Assembly (NCBI GenBank): GCA_964441945.1
Contig: CAYTWB010000014.1
Span: forward strand, 1 to 64,000
Direction of reading: 5' to 3'
Source of the DNA: JADGQM01 sp964441945
GTDB lineage: Bacteria > Desulfobacterota > Syntrophobacteria > Syntrophobacterales > Syntrophobacteraceae
DNA length: 64,000 bases
Below, one piece after another: positions 17,569 through 25,394 of the stretch (position 1 is its first letter; each line of letters opens with the position of its first letter). Below the pieces are notes generated by a model. The model saw only the letters and a list, made by a program, of their open reading frames with translations. It did not search any database and was not told where the DNA came from. Made by a program: the position numbers and the translations under genes.

Positions 17569-20184
17569 TCATTCATCTCCCTGTGCATTCCCGGAATCGG
17601 GTCCGTCCAGCCAGAACAGCAGAGAATTCCTGATTTCCTGTATCTGCTCCGGGTCGGTGACCTTTTCTCCCTGATGGTTTCGGATATAGAACACGTCCGC
17701 CACCTGATCCACCTTCGTGGTGATCTTGGCGACATAGATCCTTATCTGCAACTCGAACAGGGTCCGCGTGATGGTGTAAAGCAGGCCGACACGATCGAGA
17801 GTATACACCTCGAGGATCGTGTATTTCGCATTGGATTCATTATCCACCAGGACCTGGCTTGGGGTCTTCCTCAGCGCCGACTGAACCCCATCGAGGGCGG
17901 CAGTATAGGCTGCAATCCGGTAGTTGAGCGCTATTTTGCCCAGCAGCAAGTGCTTCAGGTCCCTCTTCACCGCCTCCCAGTCCGGCCCTCCGCCCATCGC
18001 CCCGGCAAATCGACACTGAAAGATCAGAACAATCTCGCCGTCATTCATTGCGAAAGCCTGGGCCCCACGGATGTCCATGCCATGGAGGGTCAGTATCCCG
18101 GCAGAACGGTATACCATACCGGTCGTTTCCCGGCTCACAAGGGTTATTTCCGCGTTCCCGTCGACTTTCGCCACCTCCAGGACCAGCGGTTCGCCGGAGC
18201 GGTGCAGCCGCCATACCATTCGAAGATGTCCGGCAACCGCGTCCGGAGTCATGGAAAGGAGATAGCGGGGAGCGAGATTGGCGAAGGTGTCCTCCAGCTC
18301 TGCCATCCCCATCAGATCCGAAACTCCCGTCGCCACCTGGCTTTTAATGTGAGCAATCCATTCAGCAATGGCCTGAGGAGTCGGTTCCCCCTTTTCCAGA
18401 AGGTGGTGAATTCTTTCGTACAGCGCAACCACTGGAGTATCCCGCCACTTCCGGCAGGCTTTGGGCCCGGTGGCAACCATATCCGCAAGGCTCAGCAGGG
18501 CGAGGAGGTCCAATCGCCTGGACGTCCCGATTATGGAGGCGCAGTTGGCCACCATCTCCTCGTCGGCCAAATCTCTCATCGATGCGTTGTCCATGAGAAG
18601 AAGGTGCTGAGCAACGAGGAACTGGAGCAGATCGGCTTCTTCCGAGTCCAACCCCAGGCGCCTGGCCACCGCAGGGATCATCTCTCCCCCACGCAGAGCG
18701 TGGCCCCTGCCTGAGCTCTTGCCGATATCGTGAAGCAGCCCGGCGAGATAGAGCAAAGTGGGATCATCGATGTTGCGGGCGATGTGCGTCAGTTCCGGCT
18801 CGATCTGCTGGTAGTCTCCCAGGAATATCTTCTTCAGTTCGGTGAGTGTGCGGAAATGATGCTCCTGTACCGGATAAAGATGGAAGGCATCGTGCTGAAC
18901 CAATCCGTGAATTGCAGTAAGCTCGGGGATGAGGGAGTTCATCAGTCCGTGATTGTAAAACGCTCTCACAGAATAGAGCTCCGGGGAATCTTCTCGAATC
19001 AGTGCCATCAGCTCCTCTCGAACGGATTGATCCCCGGCGGCCGTATCCAGGGCATTCTGATGATGACTGATCCACTGGCGGGTCACGTTGGCCAGTCTCA
19101 TCTTATGTCTGGCTGCCAGGACAAATAGATGGACAATTCGGCCGGCTTCAGCCGGATAACGATCCGTCTGAATGTGTAGCCTCCCCGAACACACGAGCAC
19201 CCCCGATTCCAGCACGGGCAATTCGGCCTCGTCCCTCTCGACATGTTCCTCCCGCCCCTCCAGCAAGCGATCCCAGAATTCCCCGGATACACTCAACACC
19301 CCCAGGAGCAGTTGATAGACGCTCTGCATGAAGGCTTCCACCGGCAGAAAGCCCGAGCGGGCCTGGTAGCCCAATTTATCCGCAAGCGATTCCTGTTCAT
19401 CCAGGCCAAGGGCGCTTAAAGAGTGGCCGGATACGCCTGCCAGGGTTCGAAGCATGTTCAGGAGACGGGCATAGGTCTTTTCCGCCTGTTGCAGCAGATC
19501 GACTTCCTGTCGGGTCAGATATCCTCCAAAAATCGCATCCTCCAGGTTGCGGATGTTGGAAGCAATCCGGCAGGCAGCACGAATGGCGGTGATTTCCGAC
19601 AGCCCGCCCGGGCCGTGCTCGATGTTCGGTTCGAGCCAGTTCGTTGGGTCCTCAAGGCGCATCCGGCGGGCTTTCACAAACCCGAAGAGAGTGTCCAGAA
19701 GTGCATTCTGTTGACCTTCGACAAAAACATCGAGGGCCTTGTCCAGGCGTTCGGCCAGTTGACGGTTTCCCGAAATGTAGCGAGCTTCCAGAAGGCTGAG
19801 GAAGAAGTCGAAGTCTTCGCGGGCACGATCGAGCAGCAGTTCCATGGAATTCTGCTGCACATCGGTTGTCCAGCCCGCCTCCGTCAGGGGTGAAGCGATC
19901 TCGTCCATCCAGCTCTCTTGCCAGGGCGAAGACTCCGATGTCAAAAGCAGAATGGGGATGGCCTGATTGGGTCCCAGCAATCCGCGCCCGAAGGCGCCGA
20001 TCGCAAAAACCGCTCCGCTGGAACGGATCTGTTCCGCATCCACATTCAAGCGATTTGCCATGCGGTTATGAAGAGAAATGATCGCGATTTCGATCAGGCT
20101 GGTATGCCGGCTGAGCATTTCTTCGCTGGTGTCGGTCAAGATCTGCTCGCGTTGTCTTTTTAGAGATTCGGAAATATTCTGCAT
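17569..20184 (-). CDS. glnD: GlnD-like PII uridylyltransferase/UR enzyme with degenerate nucleotidyltransferase site
   Basis: An 871-residue GlnD-type protein: nucleotidyltransferase-like domain (about 1-200), GlnD UTase linker with EPNIEHGPGG, HD phosphohydrolase domain with LLHDIGKSSGRGHALRGGEM (about 480-520), and two C-terminal ACT domains (about 710-780 and 810-870). GlnD normally adds UMP to PII protein when nitrogen is low and removes it when glutamine is high. Here the usual GSxGRGEL-x3-SDxDLL motif reads GAFGRGLLGPNQAIPILLL, so both metal-binding Asp are missing. The HD half appears intact. Uridylylation is therefore doubtful, while deuridylylation or glutamine sensing may remain. 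The gene overlaps the end of a truncated cassette gene by 25 bases. Confidence 0.82.
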   Translation of the reverse strand: MQNISESLKRQREQILTDTSEEMLSRHTSLIEIAIISLHNRMANRLNVDAEQIRSSGAVFAIGAFGRGLLGPNQAIPILLLTSESSPWQESWMDEIASPLTEAGWTTDVQQNSMELLLDRAREDFDFFLSLLEARYISGNRQLAERLDKALDVFVEGQQNALLDTLFGFVKARRMRLEDPTNWLEPNIEHGPGGLSEITAIRAACRIASNIRNLEDAIFGGYLTRQEVDLLQQAEKTYARLLNMLRTLAGVSGHSLSALGLDEQESLADKLGYQARSGFLPVEAFMQSVYQLLLGVLSVSGEFWDRLLEGREEHVERDEAELPVLESGVLVCSGRLHIQTDRYPAEAGRIVHLFVLAARHKMRLANVTRQWISHHQNALDTAAGDQSVREELMALIREDSPELYSVRAFYNHGLMNSLIPELTAIHGLVQHDAFHLYPVQEHHFRTLTELKKIFLGDYQQIEPELTHIARNIDDPTLLYLAGLLHDIGKSSGRGHALRGGEMIPAVARRLGLDSEEADLLQFLVAQHLLLMDNASMRDLADEEMVANCASIIGTSRRLDLLALLSLADMVATGPKACRKWRDTPVVALYERIHHLLEKGEPTPQAIAEWIAHIKSQVATGVSDLMGMAELEDTFANLAPRYLLSMTPDAVAGHLRMVWRLHRSGEPLVLEVAKVDGNAEITLVSRETTGMVYRSAGILTLHGMDIRGAQAFAMNDGEIVLIFQCRFAGAMGGGPDWEAVKRDLKHLLLGKIALNYRIAAYTAALDGVQSALRKTPSQVLVDNESNAKYTILEVYTLDRVGLLYTITRTLFELQIRIYVAKITTKVDQVADVFYIRNHQGEKVTDPEQIQEIRNSLLFWLDGPDSGNAQGDE

Positions 20185-20540
20185 GGCACTTGTCCTCGCA
20201 TCTTCTCAGACACTATACCGTGAATGAAAAGACCTTGCAGGGCCGATTCGAGTACAGTCAGGTTTAAGGTTCCAGGCATACCTCCAGACTGCTCAATGAC
20301 ACGACGGTGGATTTCTAGAGCTTGGCCCAAGCTGATAGAGCGCATCAAGCCAGCTTTCGGTAAAAGCTCTTCGTTTTTCTTGAGCACGTAGTCTGCTGCC
20401 TTCCGAAATTCCTCTGGCCTACCGAGCAGATCTTCTACACTGGCCCGTACGAGTTCCTCCGCTGTCGTGCCAAGATCGGCTGCCATTTCCTTAAGCTTGG
20501 ACATCTTGTCGTCCGGCAGCGAGATCGTTAGATTGCTCAT
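20160..20540 (-). pseudogene. RHH antitoxin fused in frame to a truncated Doc-type toxin (second integron cassette, broken)
   Basis: Residues 1-65 resemble a ribbon-helix-helix antitoxin (MSNLTISLPDDKMSKLKEMA with EELVRASVEDLLGRPEEF). From Met-70 the sequence becomes the start of a Doc/Fic toxin (SLGQALEIHRRVIEQSGG then ESALQ) and stops being recognisable after about 40 residues. In intact loci these are two genes; here the antitoxin stop has been lost and the Fic core HxFxxGNxR is absent. The Doc part breaks off at the start of glnD. GGAGG precedes the ATG. The module lies just past the attC at 20644-20706, so it would be the second cassette of the relic integron. Confidence 0.7.
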
Positions 20541-20570
20541 GTCTACCTCCGTACAGAGAAAGTGGTCTCA

Positions 20571-20584
20571 CTGCATGCAGTATA
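20571..20584 (-). promoter_or_regulatory. Candidate -10 element and operator of the cassette-borne antitoxin
   Basis: On the minus strand TATACT (20584-20579) overlaps the perfect 10 bp palindrome CTGCATGCAG (20571-20580), 30-45 bases before the antitoxin ATG. The -35 region is poor. Toxin-antitoxin cassettes in integrons usually carry their own autoregulated promoter, which fits the palindrome's position, but binding is not shown. Confidence 0.4.
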
Positions 20585-20643
20585 GCCCCCGGAGTGCAGA
20601 AACGCTACTCCCTTTGAACTGGGTAAAAGCGCGACATCTGCAC

Positions 20644-20706
20644 GCCCAACGCTCAAAATCAGCGGCGCCAGGCTTTATCGGCGTCCGCTGGATTTTGTTG
20701 TTCGAC
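20644..20706 (-). other. Integron attC recombination site
   Basis: Read on the minus strand, the 63 bp begin with the inverse core GTCGAAC and end with the core GTTGGGC. Between them AAAATC-(C)-AGCGG-(A)-CGCC pairs with GGCG-CCGCT-GATTTT around a loop of about ten bases. The two unpaired bases C and A correspond to extrahelical G and T on the bottom strand, the hallmark used by IntI to select the strand. The site starts five bases after the stop codon of the Mrr-like gene, as expected for a cassette. Confidence 0.88.
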
Positions 20707-21695
20707 AAATCTATTCAGCATCCTCAGCATATTCATCGAGAACTGAATCAGATAAGTGACTCAGGTGTTTTTCGCCTGCGAGTTCCTCAAGGCTGTCGTA
20801 CGAGATATAGGTGCAACACTCTGACAACGGGGCGCGATCCAGCAAAGAAAACACGGGGCGCTGTATCTCTTGAAAGACTTTTTCTCGCCTTGCCGTAGGC
20901 GCAACAATATGGAGCTTGATATCCATGTTCGGCTGAAGCGCCAACAGGTCAGCCATTCTCAGTATTCCGGAGTAGACGGACGTAGTATGTTCCACCTCAA
21001 AGGCACGGACTATCGAACGGCGTTTAAGCCAAATCACGTCGATCTGCTCAATTGTACGGATTGTCGTTTCATCATAGTTGAGTGGAAGGGCATCCAGCAG
21101 ACAAGTATCCGAAGGGGTCCATTCCTTGAGAACGCCACCACGATCACGTTTTGGAAGCCAGATGCTAAACCCCATTTTCTCACCAATTAGAGCGAGTAGC
21201 CCCTGAATATGAAACGATTCCCGCAAGGTTACCTCGTGTGTGTCTGTACATTCCAACTGGCTCTCTTCCGGAACAGTTACGGTCACCACTCGGTCCTGTC
21301 TGCGGACTTCTCCTCGTCCGGCACGGAACTCCTGAAACTCTGGAAACTGCTCCAGGAACCGGGTGTTTACTTGGGCACCACTATCGAGTATCTCAAGTCC
21401 TCTGGCGGTGATTTGAAAGAAGCCGCGTCGAGGATTTTGAAGTAAGCCTGCTTTATTCAAATACGTTCTCGCCCATGCAAGCCGGTTGATAAACACAGGC
21501 TGCTGGCCGCTTGGCAGGAATTCGCGAAGTTCTTCCTCGGTCAAAGAAAATTCTCGTGCCAGTTTGTCTATCGCATCTTTCAGCTGATGTGCTTTGCCGT
21601 CGGATGCGAAACGCAATAACGGCAACATACAGGCCTGATAGTCAGGAATCGCCATTTTCGTTTCTCTTCCTTCTCAGCTTGGCTGACCGGTCGAA
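20650..21695 (-). mobile_element. Complete integron gene cassette carrying an Mrr-like gene
   Basis: The cassette runs from TTCGAC (21695-21690) to the G of the attC core (20650), 1046 bp, containing one gene on the strand that diverges from intI. The attI-side core GTTCGAC is the exact reverse complement of the inverse core GTCGAAC in its own attC, which is what a circularised cassette requires. Most of the cassette is coding. Confidence 0.82.
20711..21655 (-). CDS. Mrr-like winged-helix and PD-(D/E)xK-type restriction protein (cassette gene)
   Basis: A 314-residue protein. The first 95 residues resemble the Mrr N-terminal winged helix (MAIPDYQACMLPLLRFASDG, RLAWARTYLNKAGLL, FQITARGLEIL). 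The C-terminal part has a possible nuclease core: IDVIW, then about ten residues, then AFEVEHTTS, compatible with the D...ExE/K pattern of PD-(D/E)xK enzymes, followed by ILRMADLLAL. It may cut modified or foreign DNA. There is no adjacent methyltransferase, consistent with a modification-dependent enzyme or a different role. The gene fills an integron cassette; AAGGAAGAG precedes its start, 40 bases from the cassette end. Confidence 0.65.
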   Translation of the reverse strand: MAIPDYQACMLPLLRFASDGKAHQLKDAIDKLAREFSLTEEELREFLPSGQQPVFINRLAWARTYLNKAGLLQNPRRGFFQITARGLEILDSGAQVNTRFLEQFPEFQEFRAGRGEVRRQDRVVTVTVPEESQLECTDTHEVTLRESFHIQGLLALIGEKMGFSIWLPKRDRGGVLKEWTPSDTCLLDALPLNYDETTIRTIEQIDVIWLKRRSIVRAFEVEHTTSVYSGILRMADLLALQPNMDIKLHIVAPTARREKVFQEIQRPVFSLLDRAPLSECCTYISYDSLEELAGEKHLSHLSDSVLDEYAEDAE

Positions 21696-21696
21696 C
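21690..21696 (-). other. attI-side cassette core site
   Basis: GTTCGAC on the minus strand is the boundary between the attI region and the first cassette. It is a variant of the GTTRRRY consensus (C at position 4) but is exactly complementary to the inverse core of the attC at 20700-20706. The 272 bases to the intI start codon would contain attI. Confidence 0.65.
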
Positions 21697-21968
21697 ATGG
21701 ATTAGACAGCCTAATTACCGCTTGATTTTACGGAAACAGGCAACGTTCCCAGGATTCCATTCTATAAATTCGCTCAGTTGCAGGCAATTTGCTTCAATAT
21801 TACAAACGGCAGATGCGGAAAAAGGCCGAATTCTCATGTCTGGCCTCTAATCCGTCTTTTTCCCCGGAAACGAGCGAACCTGCATTGTACTATCTCTATA
21901 TCTACTGTATTTTTAACCAGAATTTGACAAGACAAGGCGACCGGCAAATACGGAAAGAGGGGCTCGCC
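21697..21968. other. attI / intI leader region
   Basis: This gene-free stretch separates the cassette from the integrase gene. It contains TTGACA at 21924-21929 with only a weak -10 (AATACG) 17 bases on, possibly the intI promoter. I cannot point to the integrase-binding direct repeats of attI with confidence, nor to a clear cassette promoter. Confidence 0.4.
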
Positions 21969-22526
21969 ATGAAACTCCTGGATCAAGTTCGAGAGGTCAT
22001 TCGGAAGAGGCATTATTCCATCCGCACGGAACAGAGCTATGTCGATTGGATCAGGCGGTTCATCCTGTTCCACGGCAAACGCCATCCTAAGGATATGGGA
22101 GAAAAGGAGATTTCGCAATACATTTCCCATGTTGCAGTAGATCAGAAAGTTGCATCGAGCACACAGAACCAGGCCTTCAATGCCATCGTGTTCCTCTACA
22201 AGAATGTCTTGAACATTCACCTGGGCAATTTGGGGTTCATGGAAAGGGCAAAGAAGCCTCAACGCCTCCCCGTAGTTATGACCAAGACGGAAGTGTCGCG
22301 GGTGCTCTCGGCTATGTCTGGCACTCACGCTCTCATGGGCAAGCTGCTCTATGGATGCGGCCTCAGATTGATGGAATGCGTTCGACTGAGGGTGAAGGAC
22401 GTTGAATTCGAGGCAAGCCGGATCATCGTTCGAGATGCGAAGGGCATGAAAGACCAGGTTACCATGCTTCCGGATCAACTCAACTTGTCTTTTTCGGCAA
22501 CCGATTTCCGGCCCGGTTCGAACTGA
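21969..22526 (+). pseudogene. intI: Integron integrase IntI, 3'-truncated
   Basis: About 172 recognisable residues of an IntI-type tyrosine recombinase, starting MKLLDQVREVIRKRHYSIRTE and including FHGKRHPKDMG, ASSTQNQAFNAIVFLYKNVL and LLYGCGLRLMECVRLRVKDVEF, which contains the first catalytic Arg. After VTMLPDQL (near 22484) the sequence no longer matches; the IntI-specific helix and the HxxR, H and Tyr catalytic residues are missing. Full-length IntI is about 320 residues. The gene is therefore inactive. It is oriented away from the cassettes, as in genuine integrons. AGAGGGG precedes the ATG. Confidence 0.85.
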
Positions 22527-22816
22527 GTTCAAAAGGGATTTCTTGGAAAACCTTGTCCCGTCGAGGCAAAGCCGCAAATCGTCTAGCCGTGGTGGTTGGC
22601 CTCTTGGCGAAAAAACCTGCTGTAGCCGGTTCCGGGTTGCTGGCGAAGGCCGGGGAGGACGGTTTCATTTCCTGGAAGGAAATCGGACGGATCAAGTCTT
22701 ATGCGGATGTGCAGGTCATTACCGTAATGAACCGGTGGCGCGTCGTGACGCGGGTTTACGCCACGGATCATTTCCCACAAGCCATGAAGATCATCAATCG
22801 CCACGTGCGCTCATGA
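22487..22816 (+). pseudogene. C-terminal fragment of an unidentified protein joined to intI
   Basis: A frame distinct from that of intI opens inside its 3' end and reads FGNRFPARFELSSKGISW, then a hydrophobic LAVVVGLLAKKPAVAGSGLLA, then WKEIGRIKSYADVQVITVMN with RWRVVTRVYATDHF. The pattern of a short beta-rich domain with a WREI-like turn recalls bacterial PH-like (YcxB-type) domains, but I am not certain. There is no convincing start. The sequence change at about 22484 marks a recombination or deletion junction that removed the rest of intI and the front of this gene. Confidence 0.4.
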
Positions 22817-23892
22817 GGGTGTACAAAATCCCCTTGCCCCGCCACTTATGGGCCGACAATCATGAAATTCCCTCCAAGATAACCAGGATTACCCCCGCCT
22901 TCGCTTCGATCCGGAAATACGAAGGGTTTGTTCGGGCTATTGGCACCCACGTCCTTGACCCGGTTTCTGATAAAGGTGACTCTTGGGTCCCAGACCGGGT
23001 TTGTGGGGTTCCTTCCATCCGGAGCCGCCTTTGGAGAGCTCGATCCACCCTTTTGGTTATTGGCATTCAGATGCCATCGGCCATCCAGCCCACCGCCCGG
23101 CTGTGCGGGTGCGCTCCCGGTCAAAGGAGGTGATGAAATGGCTGTGCCGCCAGGTTTGGATGGGGTCGGAGTGGGGGGTGGGGGTAACGGCAGCACCAGA
23201 ACCGGAAGCCTCAAAGGGGACGGGAACACCTTCCACCTGCCCGGTTGAAACCAGTACCGCATCGGTACCATCAAGTCCCCCAGGTGTTTCTGCTTTAGCG
23301 CTGCTTCCGCCTGAAGCGCCTGCGCATCTCGAAGCAATGCCATAGTCTCCGGCGGGCACGCTCTGCCCATCGGCCATCAGCACGGCATCAAACGATGCCT
23401 TTCCGCCGGCCGGGAGGTCACCTTCTGATGCACCGGTTCTATGCAATTGCAAGGTCGGATCGCTGACTGGGATACCGAGGGAGGCCGAGGCTGAATTCCC
23501 ACCGGTATCCGTCACGGTGCAGGTTACCGTGAGGAAACCCGATTCCTCGGCTTTGACCTGGACCACATTCTTGTTTCCGTCCGCAGCGCCGGTCGAAGCG
23601 TAAGTATAGCCGGGTTGACCGCCCACCGCGGTGATCATCACCGTCTCAATCCGCCCGGGCAGAAGCCTGGCCGGGTTGGCTGAAGGGCAAAAACAGGGTT
23701 CATGCGATCTCATGGCCAAAGGCTTCGAGCCCTACCATAGCGGAGCGCTCTTCAAGGACGAAGTCCTCTCGTCAAAGGAGCTGTACCTGCGATTCATCTT
23801 GCACAGTGGTTCAATGCATGTCAAAAGGTTTGTCACGGACGAGCAACTGGAATACGACCTGCCTTTGCCCAGGTTTTGAAAAGGAGCTTTAT
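22817..23892. other. Long region without an intact gene
   Basis: No complete gene is supported. The minus strand carries decayed surface-protein sequence (see 23057-23719), and below it a frame with PVWDPRVTFIRNRVKDVG and GGGNPGYLGG that looks formerly coding but has no start or family. The plus strand just before hisH shows only the ribosome-binding site of that gene. Confidence 0.5.
23057..23719 (-). pseudogene. Remnant of an Ig-like/PKD-type surface protein
   Basis: The frame has TAVGGQPGYTYASTGAADG and TVTCTVTDTGGNSASASLG, which look like a PKD or bacterial Ig-like repeat of a secreted protein, followed by FDAVLMADGQSVPAGDYG and FEASGSGAAVTPTP. There is no signal peptide, the flanks are not conserved, and the downstream part appears shifted into another frame. 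I read it as a fragment of a larger exoprotein rather than a functional gene. Confidence 0.35.
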
Positions 23893-24522
23893 GTGATCGC
23901 AATTCTCGATTACCGTGCCGGCAACCTCACCAGTGTCGAGAGGGCGCTGCGCTTTCTGGGATACCCCTGCGAAATCACCGATTCCGCCGAGAGAATCAGA
24001 GCGGCGGACCGAATCATCTTCCCAGGCGTCGGTGCTGCCGGGAAGTCTATGCAGGACCTGAAACAGCTCGGATTGGATTCGGTTCTTCTTGACAGACTGG
24101 AAGCGGGTGTACCCATTCTCGGCATCTGTGTGGGTCTTCAGGTGCTTTTTGATTTCAGCGAAGAGAACGACACACAATGTCTCGGTATTCTCCGGGGAAA
24201 GGTGCCCATTTTCCCCAAGGAGCTCTGCGATGAAAACGGCGATCGGCTCAAAATTCCCCACATGGGCTGGAACGAGGTCTTATTCACCCGAGAGCATCCG
24301 GTATTCGCTCATGTGCGTCCAGGTGATGAGTTCTACTTCGTACACAGCTACTATCCCGAACCGGCCGATCCGGACTGTATTGTGGGCAGGACCCGCTACG
24401 GGATCGTGTTCAGCTCCGCTGTAGCGGCCGGAAACCTGGTTGCCGTCCAGTTTCATCCGGAAAAGAGCGGGCCTCCAGGCCTCCAGATCCTGCAGAATTT
24501 CTGCCAATGGAATGGTCACTAA
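23893..24522 (+). CDS. hisH: Imidazole glycerol phosphate synthase, glutamine amidotransferase subunit
   Basis: A 209-residue class I glutamine amidotransferase that supplies ammonia to HisF in histidine synthesis. The catalytic Cys is in GICVGLQVLF, and the His and Glu in VQFHPEKSGPPGLQIL. AILDYRAGNLTSVERAL and PGVGAAGKSM are HisH signatures. The start is GTG at 23893, with AAGGAG seven bases upstream; an earlier in-frame ATG adds non-homologous residues. hisF follows after 79 bases. No other his genes are in the window, so the pathway is split, or the pair serves another amidotransfer reaction. Confidence 0.92.
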   Translation: MIAILDYRAGNLTSVERALRFLGYPCEITDSAERIRAADRIIFPGVGAAGKSMQDLKQLGLDSVLLDRLEAGVPILGICVGLQVLFDFSEENDTQCLGILRGKVPIFPKELCDENGDRLKIPHMGWNEVLFTREHPVFAHVRPGDEFYFVHSYYPEPADPDCIVGRTRYGIVFSSAVAAGNLVAVQFHPEKSGPPGLQILQNFCQWNGH

Positions 24523-24601
24523 CTCTGAATACAGCCGGCCTGAACCGCAATGAAAAAAAGGATCGAACCCTCCGGTTTTTGTTCGCAGTCGAGGAGTCTT
24601 C

Positions 24602-25381
24602 ATGCTGAGTAAACGCATCATCCCCTGTTTGGATGTTCGGGAAGGACGAACCACCAAAGGAATACAGTTCAAAGACAACATCGACATTGGGGACCCGGTC
24701 GAAATGGGGCGTTACTACTACGAGGAAGGTGCTGATGAAATCGTCTTCTATGATATCACGGCATCCAGTGATCGCCGCCCCATCATGCTCGATGTGGTGA
24801 CAAGGGTCGCAGAGACCATCTTTATTCCCTTTTCCGTCGGAGGAGGCATCCGAACCCTCGAAGATATGCGGGATGTCCTGCTTGCCGGTGCGGAAAAGGT
24901 GAGCGTGAATTCCGCAGCCATTCTCAACCCGGAAATCATCCGTCAGGGAGCGGAAGCCTTTGGAAGCCAGTGTATCGTTCTTGGGATGGACGTCAGGCAA
25001 GTGCCTTCATCAACAAAGTTCCCTTCTGGATACGAAATGGTCATCCACGGCGGTAGAACACCGATGGGCATCGATGCGCTCTGGTGGGCTCGGGAGGCCG
25101 AGCGGCTGGGGGCCGGGGAAATCTGCCTCAACTCCATCGATGCGGACGGAACACAAGACGGCTATGAGCTCAATCTCACCCGACTGGTTTCGACGCATGT
25201 CTCCATTCCCGTCATCGCCTCCGGAGGGGCGGGCAAACCGGAGCACCTCTTCAATGTGCTTTCCGAAGGGCGTGCCGATGCCGCACTGATCGCTTCCATG
25301 GTTCACTACGGGACCTATTCGATTCGAGAGATCAAGCAGTTCCTCCAGGAGCGGGGCGTCAAGGTGAGAAGGACCTGGTGA
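24602..25381 (+). CDS. hisF: Imidazole glycerol phosphate synthase, cyclase subunit
   Basis: A 259-residue (beta/alpha)8 barrel HisF, converting PRFAR and ammonia to imidazole glycerol phosphate and AICAR. The catalytic Asp pair lies in IPCLDVREGR and LGMDVRQV. GGGIRTLEDM, HGGRTPMGIDALWWA and SIDADGTQDGYEL are typical phosphate-binding and active-site loops. The stretch VPSSTKFPSGYEMVIHGG replaces the shorter usual loop. HisH-type residues are in the gene upstream, so the two should form the complete complex. Confidence 0.93.
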   Translation: MLSKRIIPCLDVREGRTTKGIQFKDNIDIGDPVEMGRYYYEEGADEIVFYDITASSDRRPIMLDVVTRVAETIFIPFSVGGGIRTLEDMRDVLLAGAEKVSVNSAAILNPEIIRQGAEAFGSQCIVLGMDVRQVPSSTKFPSGYEMVIHGGRTPMGIDALWWAREAERLGAGEICLNSIDADGTQDGYELNLTRLVSTHVSIPVIASGGAGKPEHLFNVLSEGRADAALIASMVHYGTYSIREIKQFLQERGVKVRRTW

Positions 25382-25394
25382 AAGGGGTCGGTTA

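Noticed and set aside
17566..18714. A 382-codon plus-strand frame opposite glnD
   Set aside because: It mirrors the conserved HD and ACT regions of glnD and shows no protein features of its own.
22510..22530. GGTTCGAA as a possible tRNA T-loop
   Set aside because: No acceptor, D or anticodon stem can be built around it, and it lies inside a coding remnant.
22846..23370. A 174-codon minus-strand frame downstream of the Ig-like remnant
   Set aside because: It is Pro/Ser-rich and lacks a start site, signal peptide or family match; at most it is part of the same decayed exoprotein.
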